From [Phialemoniopsis] sp. UDSM-2020 (lineage: Eukaryota > Ascomycota > Sordariomycetes > Thyridiales > Thyridiaceae): a DNA stretch of 64,000 nucleotides. The stretch spans positions 992,001 to 1,056,000 of the forward strand of contig JAEILZ010000005.1 in NCBI GenBank assembly GCA_018873225.1, in the 5' to 3' direction. Position 1 is the stretch's first letter. Every line of letters starts with the position of its first letter. Below the pieces are notes generated by a model. The model was not told the DNA's origin and did no database searches. It saw only the letters and a list, made by a program, of their open reading frames with translations. Made by a program: the position numbers and the translations under genes. Shown one piece after another: positions 34,325-44,843 of this stretch.

Positions 34325-35059
34325 AAGCTGCTGGCATCGACCGATAGTAGTAATTCTTCAACCTTGGCATTCTGATGCATGTGTCCACCATCTACTGACC
34401 AAGATAATGTGAGCACGCCACTGATGACTGCTGTTGGTGCCCACGTTAGCCAATAGACTTCCCTTTGCCCCTTGGCTTGCGAGTGAATTGTTCAAGAACC
34501 GGAACCGAGGCTCCCACTCCGCCATCGGGACTCGGACCGGATACCGATGAGACCCAATGGTAATAATCAATGGCGGCGAATATGGTACTGAACCATTCAC
34601 CTTTCTGCTATGCTTTCTCATACAGTAGCGCTGTGGAGCTATCGGGGCTTTCGATCTCCCTTACGAAAATCGCGAAGGAGGGGGAACTTGGAAAGATCGA
34701 CTTAGGGCCGTATTCTGGGGATAAAAACTGGAGCTGATACTTCTGTACTCAGGTCGGGGCCGAACTCCGATGAGGGCCAGGCGTGACGGCAAGTGTCGTC
34801 ACATTGGGTCTCCAAATATTTCTGGGGTGTAACCCACTTGGTTTTAACGCTAACACAGGGACCTCAGATTTGAAGTTATCCGATCCGGAACTCCGATGGA
34901 CTAGAACGCAAGGGTCTGATAGGGAGACATCGGACAAATACATAGGTATTACCACATCTTCATGCTTTATGCTACCAACATGATGGGTTATAATGGTCAA
35001 TACAAGGAATAGTTTTCCGTGTTTGTTTTCTCTTGCTTCAGTCTTCGTGGAAGAACAAC
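34325..35059. promoter_or_regulatory. intergenic region with repeated CCGATG words and GC motif
   Basis: About 735 bases. It carries TCGGGGCCGA at 34754-34763, identical to the one in the regulator/transporter promoter. There are three CCGATG words (34544, 34767, 34893), two of them in the longer shared context GAACTCCGATG. These may be binding sites for the linked Zn2Cys6 regulator; this is inference. Confidence 0.4.
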
Positions 35060-35935
35060 ATGTCTCTTCCGATCTCCTTCCCGCCAGCCGAAGGGCCTGG
35101 CCGTCTGACAGAAGTGGTCGCTTTCAAGACAAGCCTGAGTGCATCATCTGAGGTACGTTTCTTTCCAAATTGCAGATACAAGATCACCATCTCACTGGCT
35201 CGAATAGGCCTTGGCCAATGTTCTGACATCAACTTCCAAATTCCCCTCGTTCCGGCAAGTTCTGGTCGGAGATTCCAACGACGATGACAACACGAGCGTC
35301 CTGGTCTTTGACTGGACATCTGCAGAAGAGAAATTCACCTTTCAGAATCAGCCTGACAGTATGTGCCTGCATAGCCTTTACTATACTAGCAAACACTAAT
35401 ACTCAACACATCATAGATGAGCAATTCAAGTCCGCAAAAGCCGGATGGGGGCCTGTCATTGATAAGAAAGATCCATCAATCATGTCGTAAGCAGTGCTCT
35501 ACAAATATCACCTTCAGTGATGCAGATAACCTCGTTTTCTAATTCCCTCGCAGTCATCATATCACCCTACCAGGACCAGCGGTGACTCCATTGTGTAAGT
35601 ATTTTGAGGTTGCCACCCTGACCATCCCTGCGGCAAATCACCCTGAGGTAGCGGCGGCTATGGATAAATACAGCAAAAGCGTGGGAGAAGGAATCTTCAA
35701 GTATTTCGCGGTTGCCGCCTCAATAGAGCAGCCAGACGAGCTGGTCATTATCATGGGTTTCGATGATCCGAAGGCAGCTGAAGTTGCAGATAAGGTATGA
35801 ATAGTCTTTCCAAAAAGACTGACATGGCTAACCCAATTCCAGAGTGAGCAACACATGGAGGCAAAGAAGACCAATGATCCTCTGGTTAGAGGTTGGTCCA
35901 AGTACAAATCTTACCTCGGCAAATTTGAAGTTTGA
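35060..35935 (+). CDS. dimeric alpha/beta-barrel (ABM-like) protein
   Basis: Five exons: 35060-35152, 35208-35358, 35417-35486, 35554-35794 and 35843-35935. The introns are 48-67 nt and every junction keeps frame. The product is 215 residues. Two similar halves are visible, each with a strand-helix-strand pattern; the second half (for example VATLTIPAANHPEV, then ELVIIMGFDDPKAAE) resembles antibiotic-biosynthesis-monooxygenase-like dimeric alpha/beta-barrel folds. These act as cofactor-less oxygenases, isomerases or binding proteins. No catalytic residue is certain. It lies between the dihydrodiol-dehydrogenase-like gene and the cycloisomerase-like gene on the same strand, so a role in the same pathway is plausible. 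Confidence 0.65.
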
Positions 35936-37089
35936 GATCCTAGCGACAATTAAATCGCCCCAGCCGCACAGCGATAGAAAAGAGCTTCTGCTCATACACT
36001 GCCCGAGAGGTTGATCTAGATGTCTATCAAAAGAAGGAAGAATTGAAAATGCAAGTGACAGTTACACAGACATACTGCGTGTACTGCTGAGCTCTTGGCT
36101 ATATCATACTGTGCAAACTGTTTCTCAGTGTGATTGTGTATGTTTGTATGTCAGCAGCACAATCTTCAAAAATGTTCAGAGCAACCTGTTTGGTTGCTGT
36201 TCTAAACAGCCAAACATTGACAGTTTGTTCAGGCAGACCTCAGCCCCACAGTAGAGAGACGATCGGCTTTAGGCCATTAGAATGTTTGCTTGACACATTG
36301 ACACCCTTTTTCAAAGGAGTTCTGTGTAGTTCACATGCGTCAGACTTTGCAAAGCAAGAAGCTTAATGTCTCTCAACCTTTGAGAATAAAACCTTTCCCG
36401 GAAAGGCGATTATGAAGAAATATTCCCCCGGTACATATAGATATTGCTTAACCTCATGTGATATCCTGTCTTGGGCCTTCTGTGGAATCACTTGGGCATT
36501 CGTGCAGCACACATGCTGGTCAAATGCTCACTCCTGGTGAGGATTTGTCTATAGTGCTTTATCATAACATCTTACTAGCGTCATAGACCTATGCTTGGGT
36601 GGCGATGTAGTGAATAGAGTATTGTGAAAGTTTGCCACAGTGCTGAGTTGCAAATCAGATTGAGGGTCAACTCTCAAAGATCCTTTGAACTTCAGTTGAG
36701 AAACTTGGACCTGGTTGAGGTGGCGATAAGCATTAACAACTAGCTTGAGTGGCAACTGAAAAGACGTCTCAGAGGTTATGGGATTCTCAGGTGAGTTTCA
36801 GTCACTAAATCACTCAACAAGCATTCACTTCCGCTATCGCCAATAAAGAGATCTAGAAGCTGTTGGTGAATTGGTGTCAGCTGGACATCGGACGATGGCT
36901 GAAGTGAATCAACCCTCACTAAAGTGAAATCTTTCTTGTGGCTTTTCAGACAGAATGGCTATAAAACAGTTCTTCCACCCTTCCCCCCTTCTCATAGTCT
37001 TGCTTCCGGAGTATCACACTCGAGCACGAGTATCCTCCCCTCAAAGTAATATACCTTCTCCGAAACAACAAGCATCATCGCTGACAGCT
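35936..37089. other. intergenic region
   Basis: About 1.15 kb, A/T-rich in its middle part. The frame of the next gene is open upstream to an ATG at 36955, but that extension is not family-like. I see no gene or repeat I can support. Confidence 0.45.
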
Positions 37090-38513
37090 ATGGCGGTATC
37101 AGCTTACGACTCAAAGATCTTCCGGAACCTCTTTGGTACAGAGAAAGTCCGGGCCATCTTTACCGATGAATCCTACATCCGAAGAATGGTGGATGTGGAG
37201 GCGGCTTTGGCTCGGGCTCAGTCGGCAGTCGGCGTTGTTCCTGAGCATGCCGGGCAGATAATCACTGAAGCTACCAAAGACATGTCTCTTGAGTAAGTCA
37301 GCTCGAAATCACACCGCCGATACCCTGTACTAACACTGAGTCTTACGATAGTTACGAGCTGTTGGCACAAAAGACTGACATCGTGGGCTACCCGGTCCTT
37401 CCTCTTGTCGAGCAACTCGTTGGTCGCGTTCCCGCAGAAGTAGTCAAGTACATCCACTGGGGAGCAACCACTCAAGATATCATGGACAACGCATCCATTT
37501 TACAGATCAAGGATGGCCTCAGCCTTGTCAAGAATCAACTACGAGAACTGGTCACCACTCTGGCAGCCCTCTCCACCAAATACCGAGACACTCCTATGGC
37601 GGGCCGCACCCATCTGCAACATGCTTTACCGTGTACCTTCGGGTACAAGTGCGCAGTCTATCTCTCGGGAATCTTGAGGCATCTTACCAGGCTGGACAAC
37701 ATTGAGAAGAACTGTCTCTATGTTCAGTTTGGTGGAGCTGCAGGCACCTTGGCCTCGCTGGGCTCGACCGATATCGGTCTCCAAGTCCGAGGTCAGCTGG
37801 CAAAGGAGCTGAGGCTGGATAACCCACCGATTACGTGGCACGTTGCACGGGACAATCTCGCTGAGATCTTGAATTACCTCTCGTTAGTGGGTGGTTCGCT
37901 CGGCAAGATCGCCTACGATCTGATGCTCATGTCTTCCAACGAGCTGGGTGAAGTCTCTGAGCCCTTCGTACCTCACCGAGGTGCGTCGTCCACGATGCCC
38001 CAGAAGCGAAACCCCATCTCCACCGAGGTAGTCCTGGCAGCTTCAAAATTGCTGCGTGCCAATGCAAGTCTTGGTCTCGACGCAATGGTCGTTGATTTCG
38101 AGCGTGCTTCAGGACCGTGGCACTTGGAGTGGGTAGCAGTTCCTGAGTCGTTTGTGCTCGCGGTCGGTTCGCTGCATCAAATCAACTTCGCGCTCGGCGG
38201 TCTGGTAGTCAATGCCGACGCCATGATGGAGAACCTCCTGTCCACGCGAGGACTGATCGTTGGAGAGGCGGTCATGATGGGTCTTGCCTCTGTTCTTGGT
38301 CGGCAGGCGGGCCATGACATTGTCTACGCCGCCTGTTCTGAGTCCATCCAGACCAGAAAGCCACTCCTAGACATCCTTCGAACTCGAACGGAGGTCACCG
38401 ACAACATCGATGATGAAAAGCTGGCGGAGCTTTGCGCTCCTACCAAATACTTGGGTGCTAGCCAGCTGATGGTCGACGGCATGGCGAAACGGGCGGGTAC
38501 CGACACCTGGTAG
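37090..38513 (+). CDS. fumarase/aspartase-superfamily lyase, 3-carboxymuconate-cycloisomerase-like
   Basis: Two exons: 37090-37292 and 37352-38513, with intron 37293-37351 (GTAAGT donor, ATAG acceptor). The product is 454 residues. It carries the superfamily regions HWGATTQD (about 103), AGRTHLQHA (about 151) and the signature SSTMPQKRNP (about 280-289). Closest recalled subgroup: PcaB-type 3-carboxy-cis,cis-muconate cycloisomerase, which acts on the protocatechuate branch of the beta-ketoadipate pathway; adenylosuccinate-lyase-like paralogues are an alternative. Typical Neurospora CMLE is an unrelated beta-propeller, so a PcaB-like enzyme in a fungus is worth note. The start at 37090 is chosen because the conserved fold begins there. 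Confidence 0.85.
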
Positions 38514-39174
38514 GGGGCAAGGCATGGTGAAAGGCCCTACCGTTGGTATCGGTGCTCGCAGTGAACTTGGCTCCGGCGCTGGTTCTCCACCCAAGAGTCC
38601 CTTGGCGAAGTCGACGTCGAGCTGGGCCTGCGCGTCGGGCGTGCTGCCCACCTGAGCACGTCCCAGCAGCCCTCGACGCCCGTGGGCCAAGAGACTGGAC
38701 AACTTGTTGAGTCTCAGCTCAGTCCTATCATCTAGTTGTGATGATGGATCTCATGTAGACCCCGTGGGTCTCGCCAATAAGCACTGTCTACAGTCGAGAC
38801 TTCCATATGTACTTTAGATGATACTCAACTTGGCCATGGCAATGGACAAGACACGTTAGCCACAAGCGCTATTATTAGGTAACAAAGTCTTTCCTTGCGA
38901 TGGTTGTGAGTTGTGACCTTGTTTATCCGAAGGTTCAATGCCCTTTGTCTCGGACACATTGCGCAAAGCAATCTGTTGAAAAACATGCTGCTCCCTCACT
39001 GGAACGACACGACAGAAATGCTGTCCTGCAAAATGAGTGCAATGTAACAGGCAAATAAGCAACAATATTACTTTAATTGTCTGAATAATAAATCTAAGTA
39101 CTGACAGCCATTTAAAGTAAACTAACTCCAGAAAGCGCTCAGAAAAACAAATACGCGACCACCCTCAGCTCCAA
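38514..39174. other. gap between convergent genes
   Basis: About 660 bases between the 3' ends of the lyase (plus) and the secreted protein (minus). It should hold 3' UTRs. No gene was recognised. Confidence 0.5.
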
Positions 39175-40294
39175 CTAAGGAGTTCCAGTGCAGTAATAAC
39201 ACCTCTGCCACTGCTCACTCTCGCAAGTGTAGTACCCATCCGGAGGCGTAATCCCACCAGCAGGGCCGACGTACGCGTCTTGGGCATAGTTCCAGCCGCC
39301 GAGGTACTTGATGCACCGGTACATCGTGTGGAAGGGCCCGTTGATCGGCGTCCAGGTGCCCACGTCCCACTGGATCTTGGTGTACTTGGCCGTGTTGGCG
39401 TCGGCCACGGCACGCGGCGCCCACAGGATCCGGCTATACGGCTGCGTCGCGTCGGCAACGACGACGGCTGTCAGGTTCAGCTCGTCCTCGTGGCCCACGG
39501 TACCGGGGCTGTCGGAGCCGCTGGTCTTGATGCGCAGGTAGTGCTCAGGCGTGAGCTCTAGGACGGCTCCCGTGTGGGGGTTCGCGCCCATGACCTTCTG
39601 CAGCGGGCTGAAGGACGCGTCGTCCTGGTTCGAGATCTGATAGCCGCGCGAGCTGACGAGCTGCGTGGCCGTCGGCGCGGGCGGTACGGTGGAGGTGGCG
39701 TCGACGACGGTGCTGAAGTCCGTCGCGGTCACGGTGTCCGTCGTGAGGGCCGAGGCGACGATGACTGTCTGTGCGGGCGCAGTGGCAAGGACGGAAGTCT
39801 GCGTGAGAGGGATGCTCAGGCAGGAGCAGCCAGAGGAGATGCGCGAGGCTGAGTAAGAGGAAACGATCTTGTCGCTGAAGGGGACATCGGCGCGGGCGGC
39901 CAGGGAGGGGACAACGGTGACGGTTGTGGGGACGCCGACTGTGCTCGTTGTTGTTGAGGTGGCGGTGATGTGAGAGTATGACGTTGCAGAGCTAAGGTCG
40001 CAAGCAAAGGGTCAGATTGTGTCTACGACAAAATTGTGTATGAGAGACTTACACAACAGGTGTAACAGTGCCGATGACGACTGTAGACGTGGGCAGGTGT
40101 AGGTAGCTGCTGCAGAAGGGGATGGCATCTGAGTGGTAGCGGACGTCGTTGAGCATGCGAATAAGGTTATCGGCTGCGCACGCGCGCTTCTCAAGACCAT
40201 GCTCAAAGCCCGAGTTGCCGGCCGGCATAGCCTGAGCCAAAGGCAGGCCGACGGCGGCCGCCGAGAGAAGGAGCTGGGACAGGGACTGCTGCAT
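39175..40294 (-). CDS. secreted protein with Kex2-like site, unknown domain
   Basis: Two exons: 40053-40294 and 39175-39991, intron 39992-40052 (GTAAGT donor, TTAG acceptor). The product is 352 residues. A signal peptide covers about 1-22 (ending in AQA) and a Lys-Arg site (LEKR) follows around residue 36, as in Kex2-processed secreted proteins. The middle is rich in Ser, Thr and Val and probably O-glycosylated. The C-terminal ~45 residues hold four cysteines (YRC, YTC, QRC and YYC). I do not recognise a named family with certainty. A TATATATA box lies ~85 bp upstream. The start at 40294 is preferred to 40375 because the signal peptide begins there. Confidence 0.7.
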
Positions 40295-40378
40295 GGTGGT
40301 GGCTAGTTGTTCAAGAAGAATTGTCTGTTGCTTTCCTCCCGTCCCAAAACTCGACCGGAGAGCAATCGAGCTCATCTC

Positions 40379-40386
40379 TATATATA
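40379..40386 (-). promoter_or_regulatory. TATA-like box for the secreted protein
   Basis: TATATATA about 85 bp upstream of the ATG at 40294 on the minus strand. Confidence 0.45.
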
Positions 40387-40928
40387 CTTTGTCTTCCCCA
40401 TGACTTCAGTTCCCAAGCTCAATGGCCTCGGTCTGGATTATGGTGGATGAATCCACCAAGCCTAGATTCCAATAGCTCCAGGAACCCACACTGCGCTGTT
40501 GGAGCTGGGCCCGGACCGGCACTTGGGGCGGACAGACCCGCGTGGCGCGCCTAGCGGCTGTTGGGTCTGACCTTGTTCCTGGCATTTGCAAGCACTCACA
40601 GCACTATTGACTATTCTGAGCGCTATTCACGCTGACCCCTGCAATGGAGCCACTTTCTTCTGGCCCGAACCGTCCCATTGGGGTACAGTCTCCGTTCAGC
40701 TGGGTCTGATTTCAGACATTGATGCCTGCTGCAGGCATGGATATCTCAGCTGAAGAGAGTTTTGGCCGGATCCAGACTGGACGAAGCCTGTTTAGTGCAT
40801 TGTCCAACCCGGTTTGGACGAATCGCGCAGCGATGCAAAACAGCACGTAAATTGCCGCGTGCGCGAAGTACGCTTAGCTCTTGACATCAACTTTGAAGAA
40901 GTGGATAGAATGTTACTCTAGAATTATG
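40387..40928. other. intergenic gap
   Basis: About 540 bases between two minus-strand genes. Nothing recognised beyond the TATA-like box at its left end. Confidence 0.45.
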
Positions 40929-42034
40929 CTACGAGGTGGATCCCGCGCTGTTTCCCCAATAGCTCTCCATCACCTCCTCCGGAGTAGTCAACTGGAGATC
41001 TGGAAACTTAGCACCCAGTGGAGGATATTCTCTCGGGACAAGATATCGTCCTAAGCCTGCTTGGTAGTGAATCATGGCGAAAAACGCTTCATCTCCCTCA
41101 CCTTGGCCGATGGAGGGATAGTCGGGGAAGAAGGAGATCTTTCCGGACTGTAGCTTCTCCATGCCGTCGGTCACCACTTGCAATTTGCCTGCTCTTCGTC
41201 AATACTTAAGTGTGCGATCTTAGACTGCAGCCGGCTCAACTCACCTCGAACCTTCTCTGCCGCTTCCACAAGTTGATTGAATGACAGTGTATGCCCGTAA
41301 ATCGCGCTGACCTTGTTCCAGTTGGGAACGTCCATCAGCCGGGCGACGAACCTAGCCATGTCCTGCGAAGTGAGGAAACTGGCTTGAACGTTTCCATTTC
41401 CGGGAATTACCGCCCATTTGCTCTTCATGTTGACGATGTTGATCCACGGTTCAAGATGGGTCTTCCAGCCCGGCATTCCATAGTAGTCGAGGAACCACCC
41501 ATTAGCAATGCGCGTGTACTCAAGCTTTGTCTTCTCCAGCTCGTCAATAGCCTCGAAAGTGTATCGCGCGAGCGGAGATAGCTCAATGTCCCTGCGCAAC
41601 AAAGAGTAAGCAATTAGGCGAAAGATCGTTGTTTCTGATGAATGGGGCTTACTCTTTGACATGTAGCATGTCGAAGCTGCTGATAACAAAGCGCTTGGTG
41701 CAAGCTGATTGTTCAGCTGCACGGATGAGATTCTTCTGGGCTTCATTCGTTGCCGGCGTGACTACGCTGATCGCGCAAATCAAAATCTCGACCCCAGCGT
41801 CCTCCAAGGCCGTCGCGATAGCGGTCACATCATCATAGCCGACTTTGAGATAGTGGATACCCGCTTGCGGGGGCCGCTCCTGGAGAACTCGTAAGTGATG
41901 TGATCATGTTCAAGATCGAAAATACATACCGTCCGAGAGAGTACGTAAACATTAAAAAGCCCGCTCTGCACAAGGCCGTCAACGATTGTGCTGCCGACAC
42001 CCCCCGATCCACCGGCTACTGCGATCGTCTTCAT
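40929..42034 (-). CDS. NmrA-like / isoflavone-reductase-like NAD(P)-binding protein
   Basis: Four exons: 41930-42034, 41653-41879, 41245-41591 and 40929-41188. The introns are 50-61 nt (41880-41929, 41592-41652, 41189-41244). The product is 312 residues. The N-terminal motif is AGGSGGVG (from about residue 7), the glycine-rich loop of the atypical SDR NmrA/PCBER group. Later segments KRFVISSF and GNGNVQASFLTSQDMARFVA match the group. Members either reduce phenolic ethers or serve as NAD(P) redox sensors that bind regulators; no catalytic Tyr-x3-Lys pair is obvious. Its place next to the quinate permease, with the same direction, allows a metabolic or sensor role, which is inference. Confidence 0.8.
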
Positions 42035-42717
42035 CGCGATCGAGCTTTCTGCTTTTCGTTTCTGGTCAACAGCCGTAAGTATCAAGCTGTTGTCGGTAGT
42101 TCGCGGTTGGATAAGACAAGTTATAAACCGTTTCGCATTGAATCGAAATGATAACGACCAGTATTGTCTTTATAGAACCTCATGCACTTATATCGTCAGA
42201 TCAAAGCTGATGTCATACGGCGGAACTCCCTGGAAGAGTAATAGAGACAGTGATAGTAAGCAGTCAAAGTCCGTGCTTGAGCGGAGTACCCGAATGCGGT
42301 AATGCCCCGCCGCCGTCGAAAAACTTGGCGGACGCCTTGTCAGTATAGACATGAGTCGTGGTGTTCCATTGCACTGCTACGAGCACGACCGCTTTTATTA
42401 ATGCACATTTTTGTCGCAATTAGTATTTTCACCTAAGGGCAAGCCGGTTGAATTTGGTCATCTAACCTGATGCCATTATCAGAACATTGGTCACGCCAAA
42501 GCAGACAGATCGGTATGCGATCATCACACCATCTCTGTAGTAATTGAATCACGTAAGTTGAAATTCTAGATTTGTACGTTCATTCATGTAGAAAACTACG
42601 GTGTTGCTCCTCACGTCCAATGCTTTGCTATAGATGAATTTGTTATTGCCCCGGTGGAGCTACGCGCGATTTGGCATCCATGGGCATCACGACGAGTCGA
42701 ATCCATCGCCATATAGC
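42035..42717. other. intergenic gap
   Basis: About 680 bases upstream of the NmrA-like gene and downstream of the permease. A GGATAA and a TTATAA occur near 42110, but the spacing does not match the known quinate-activator site. No gene was recognised. Confidence 0.45.
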
Positions 42718-44349
42718 TCAAGGATGATCAATCTGCTCAGCTGTCTCTGCCCCGGCCGCCTTCTCTGCCGTGACACGGTGGTCTTCAACAAAGTCCTCAT
42801 GTCCGAAGGCTGCCGCCATGTGCTCGAGCAACACTCCCTTGGTCTCGGGAACGAAGAACCACACGTATACAGCACCCACTACGACACAGGAGCCGAAGAA
42901 GAAAAAGGTTCCGAACCCGATGCTCGAGATCATGTACGGCGTCGCCTTTGTGATCACCAAGTTCATAAGCCAGTGAGTAGCAGCTCCGACGGTGGCACTG
43001 ATAGCTCGGACGCTGATTGGGACGCACTCGCTGGACAGGATGAAGGGGATGCCTGCGAACGACGAAGTGAAACCGATGACGTAGATGTAGATGAAGGCAC
43101 ACGCAGCGATACCACCACTGCTGATGGTCTGGTCGCTCTCCACCGGGTTGGCTACCTTGATGTATCCGCCGACGAAGAAGAGAGAGATGGACATGATGAC
43201 ACAACCACTAAGGAGAAGTGTCTTTCGACCAAGACGGTCAACCAAGAACACCAGTGAGATTGTCGCCGAGATGGTCTTCACCACGCCGTAGATGCCAGTC
43301 GCGAACAGCGAAGTACTCGTGCCGACCACACCAAGGGACCGGAAGATCTTGGGCGAGTAATAGTTGATGCCATTGATTCCTGACAGCTGGCCAATAGTCT
43401 GGGTGATCATACCCACGGAAATCCGATGCATCATCTGGGGACGAAGACACTCAGACAACACGGCTCGGGCAGCCTTGAGATACGAGTCGGAAGCACCAAG
43501 GCCATTCATAGCGCGTTCCACTTGAACTTCATCCTGAATGTCGGCAAGCTCGCGTCGCAGGTAGGGATGCTCGGTGCCTAGTCCACGGAGCCGCGCCAGC
43601 ACCGCCTCAGCCTGCTCCAATCGGTCCTTCTTGATCAGGAAGCGAGGCGATTCCGGCAGCATAAATGCACCGAGGAAGAACGCTCCTATCAATGGCAGCT
43701 GCACGGCGACAGGAACCCGCCATTGGGTGGGACTGTTGCCGGGAAGATGCAGACTGACGCCGTAGTTGATCCAGAAACCGAGCAGACCGCCGACCTGGTA
43801 GCAACACTCGAAAATGCCGACGCAGCGGCCTCGGAAGAAAGGCGGAGCAATCTCAGACACGTAGAGTGGAGCGAGGGAGGTCATGGGCCCGACGCCCAAG
43901 CCAGTCAGAAAACGGCCAGCATAAAAGGCGTTGAGGTTGCCAGTGAGTTGTATGGCGGCTCCGACGATAAAGATGACGGATGCAATCAGGGGACTGATTC
44001 GTCGACCGAGAATCTCTGCACAGGGAAGCGCAGCGAAACAAGCAGCGAAGCATCCGGCTTGGAAGGTAATGATGATGTTGCTTTCAAGAGTGCTGACGGC
44101 ATTGGTCGACAGACCCGTGAGGCCAAAATGCTGTCGAAAGGAGGGGAGGGCGAGAGTTCCGCCGAGAAAAGCATTGTCGTATCTAGTTACAGCAAAGTTG
44201 TCAGATTCGAAGTCATTGCCATAGATACGTTGAGATGGTACGAACCCAAACAATGCGCCGCCAAAGCCTGCACAGATGGACGCCGAGTACATCTTCCAGT
44301 TGTAGATCTCCTTGGGGGCATCCCCCTGATTCTTTGTTCTTCCACCCAT
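42718..44349 (-). CDS. qutD: quinate permease, MFS sugar-porter family
   Basis: Two exons: 44246-44349 and 42718-44182. The 63-nt intron at 44183-44245 (GTTCGT donor, TCTGAC branch, CTAG acceptor) has no stop and is a multiple of three, so the frame reads through it (543 residues unspliced, 522 spliced). Splicing restores the family motif ALFGYDNAFLGGTLALPSF, which strongly favours removal. Further signatures are LGRR after helix 2, PESPRFL at mid-protein, RLGRKTLLL in the second half and PETKG near the end. Family role: proton-coupled import of quinate into the cell. The symbol rests on sequence and on the adjacent 3-dehydroshikimate dehydratase and QutA/QutR genes. A TATAAAAA box lies ~120 bp upstream. 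Confidence 0.85.
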   Translation of the reverse strand: MGGRTKNQGDAPKEIYNWKMYSASICAGFGGALFGFVPSQRIYGNDFESDNFAVTRYDNAFLGGTLALPSFRQHFGLTGLSTNAVSTLESNIIITFQAGCFAACFAALPCAEILGRRISPLIASVIFIVGAAIQLTGNLNAFYAGRFLTGLGVGPMTSLAPLYVSEIAPPFFRGRCVGIFECCYQVGGLLGFWINYGVSLHLPGNSPTQWRVPVAVQLPLIGAFFLGAFMLPESPRFLIKKDRLEQAEAVLARLRGLGTEHPYLRRELADIQDEVQVERAMNGLGASDSYLKAARAVLSECLRPQMMHRISVGMITQTIGQLSGINGINYYSPKIFRSLGVVGTSTSLFATGIYGVVKTISATISLVFLVDRLGRKTLLLSGCVIMSISLFFVGGYIKVANPVESDQTISSGGIAACAFIYIYVIGFTSSFAGIPFILSSECVPISVRAISATVGAATHWLMNLVITKATPYMISSIGFGTFFFFGSCVVVGAVYVWFFVPETKGVLLEHMAAAFGHEDFVEDHRVTAEKAAGAETAEQIDHP

Positions 44350-44843
44350 CGTTTGTTCGTTAACACTTGACGAGTAATATTTTGGAGACCTGAGGACGGA
44401 GGTTTCGAGACAAGGGGTTGATGGACATTGTTGACAACCGCCTTAGAAAAGCAGAAGGCTGCAAGTCTTTTTATACAACTCCTGAACCCTCCTGGCCCAG
44501 CTGACTGGTGTGCAGGCTGCAGTAGCCAAGGTTTCTGGGGCGCATCTGGGGTCGTGGGGTTCCTAAGCGAGGGTGGACATGAGAAAGGCTTTGCATTCCA
44601 ATTGCGCTAGTTGGCTGCGGCAAAGTACAATCCCGCAGTTTTGGTGTGCAGGTCAACGCTACTTTTGCTCGTGTCATGAACCCCTTAAACTCCGAATTTG
44701 GTAAGCCTAGTTGCAATGGTGTGCTGCGAACGAAATCAAATAACACAATCATGTTGTCTGGGCGTAGCGGTCTTAAGGTGCGTGCATTGAACACTGTCTC
44801 TGATTATTGAAAGTTTCTAGAGTAGGAGCGCCATCTATCTCTC
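44350..44843. other. permease promoter region
   Basis: About 490 bases between the permease start and the 3' end of the dehydratase gene. It contains the TATA-like box above. No gene was seen. Confidence 0.45.
44468..44475 (-). promoter_or_regulatory. TATA-like box for the quinate permease
   Basis: TATAAAAA on the minus strand about 120 bp upstream of the ATG at 44349. I found no match to the Neurospora quinate-activator consensus in this promoter. Confidence 0.4.

Noticed and set aside
36955..37089. Upstream extension of the cycloisomerase-like lyase
   Set aside because: The extra residues are not family-like; the conserved start is at 37090.
42100..42130. Possible quinate activator binding site
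   Set aside because: GGATAA and TTATAA halves are present but spacing and sequence do not match GGRTAA-N4-TTATCC; no full match was found in the cluster promoters.
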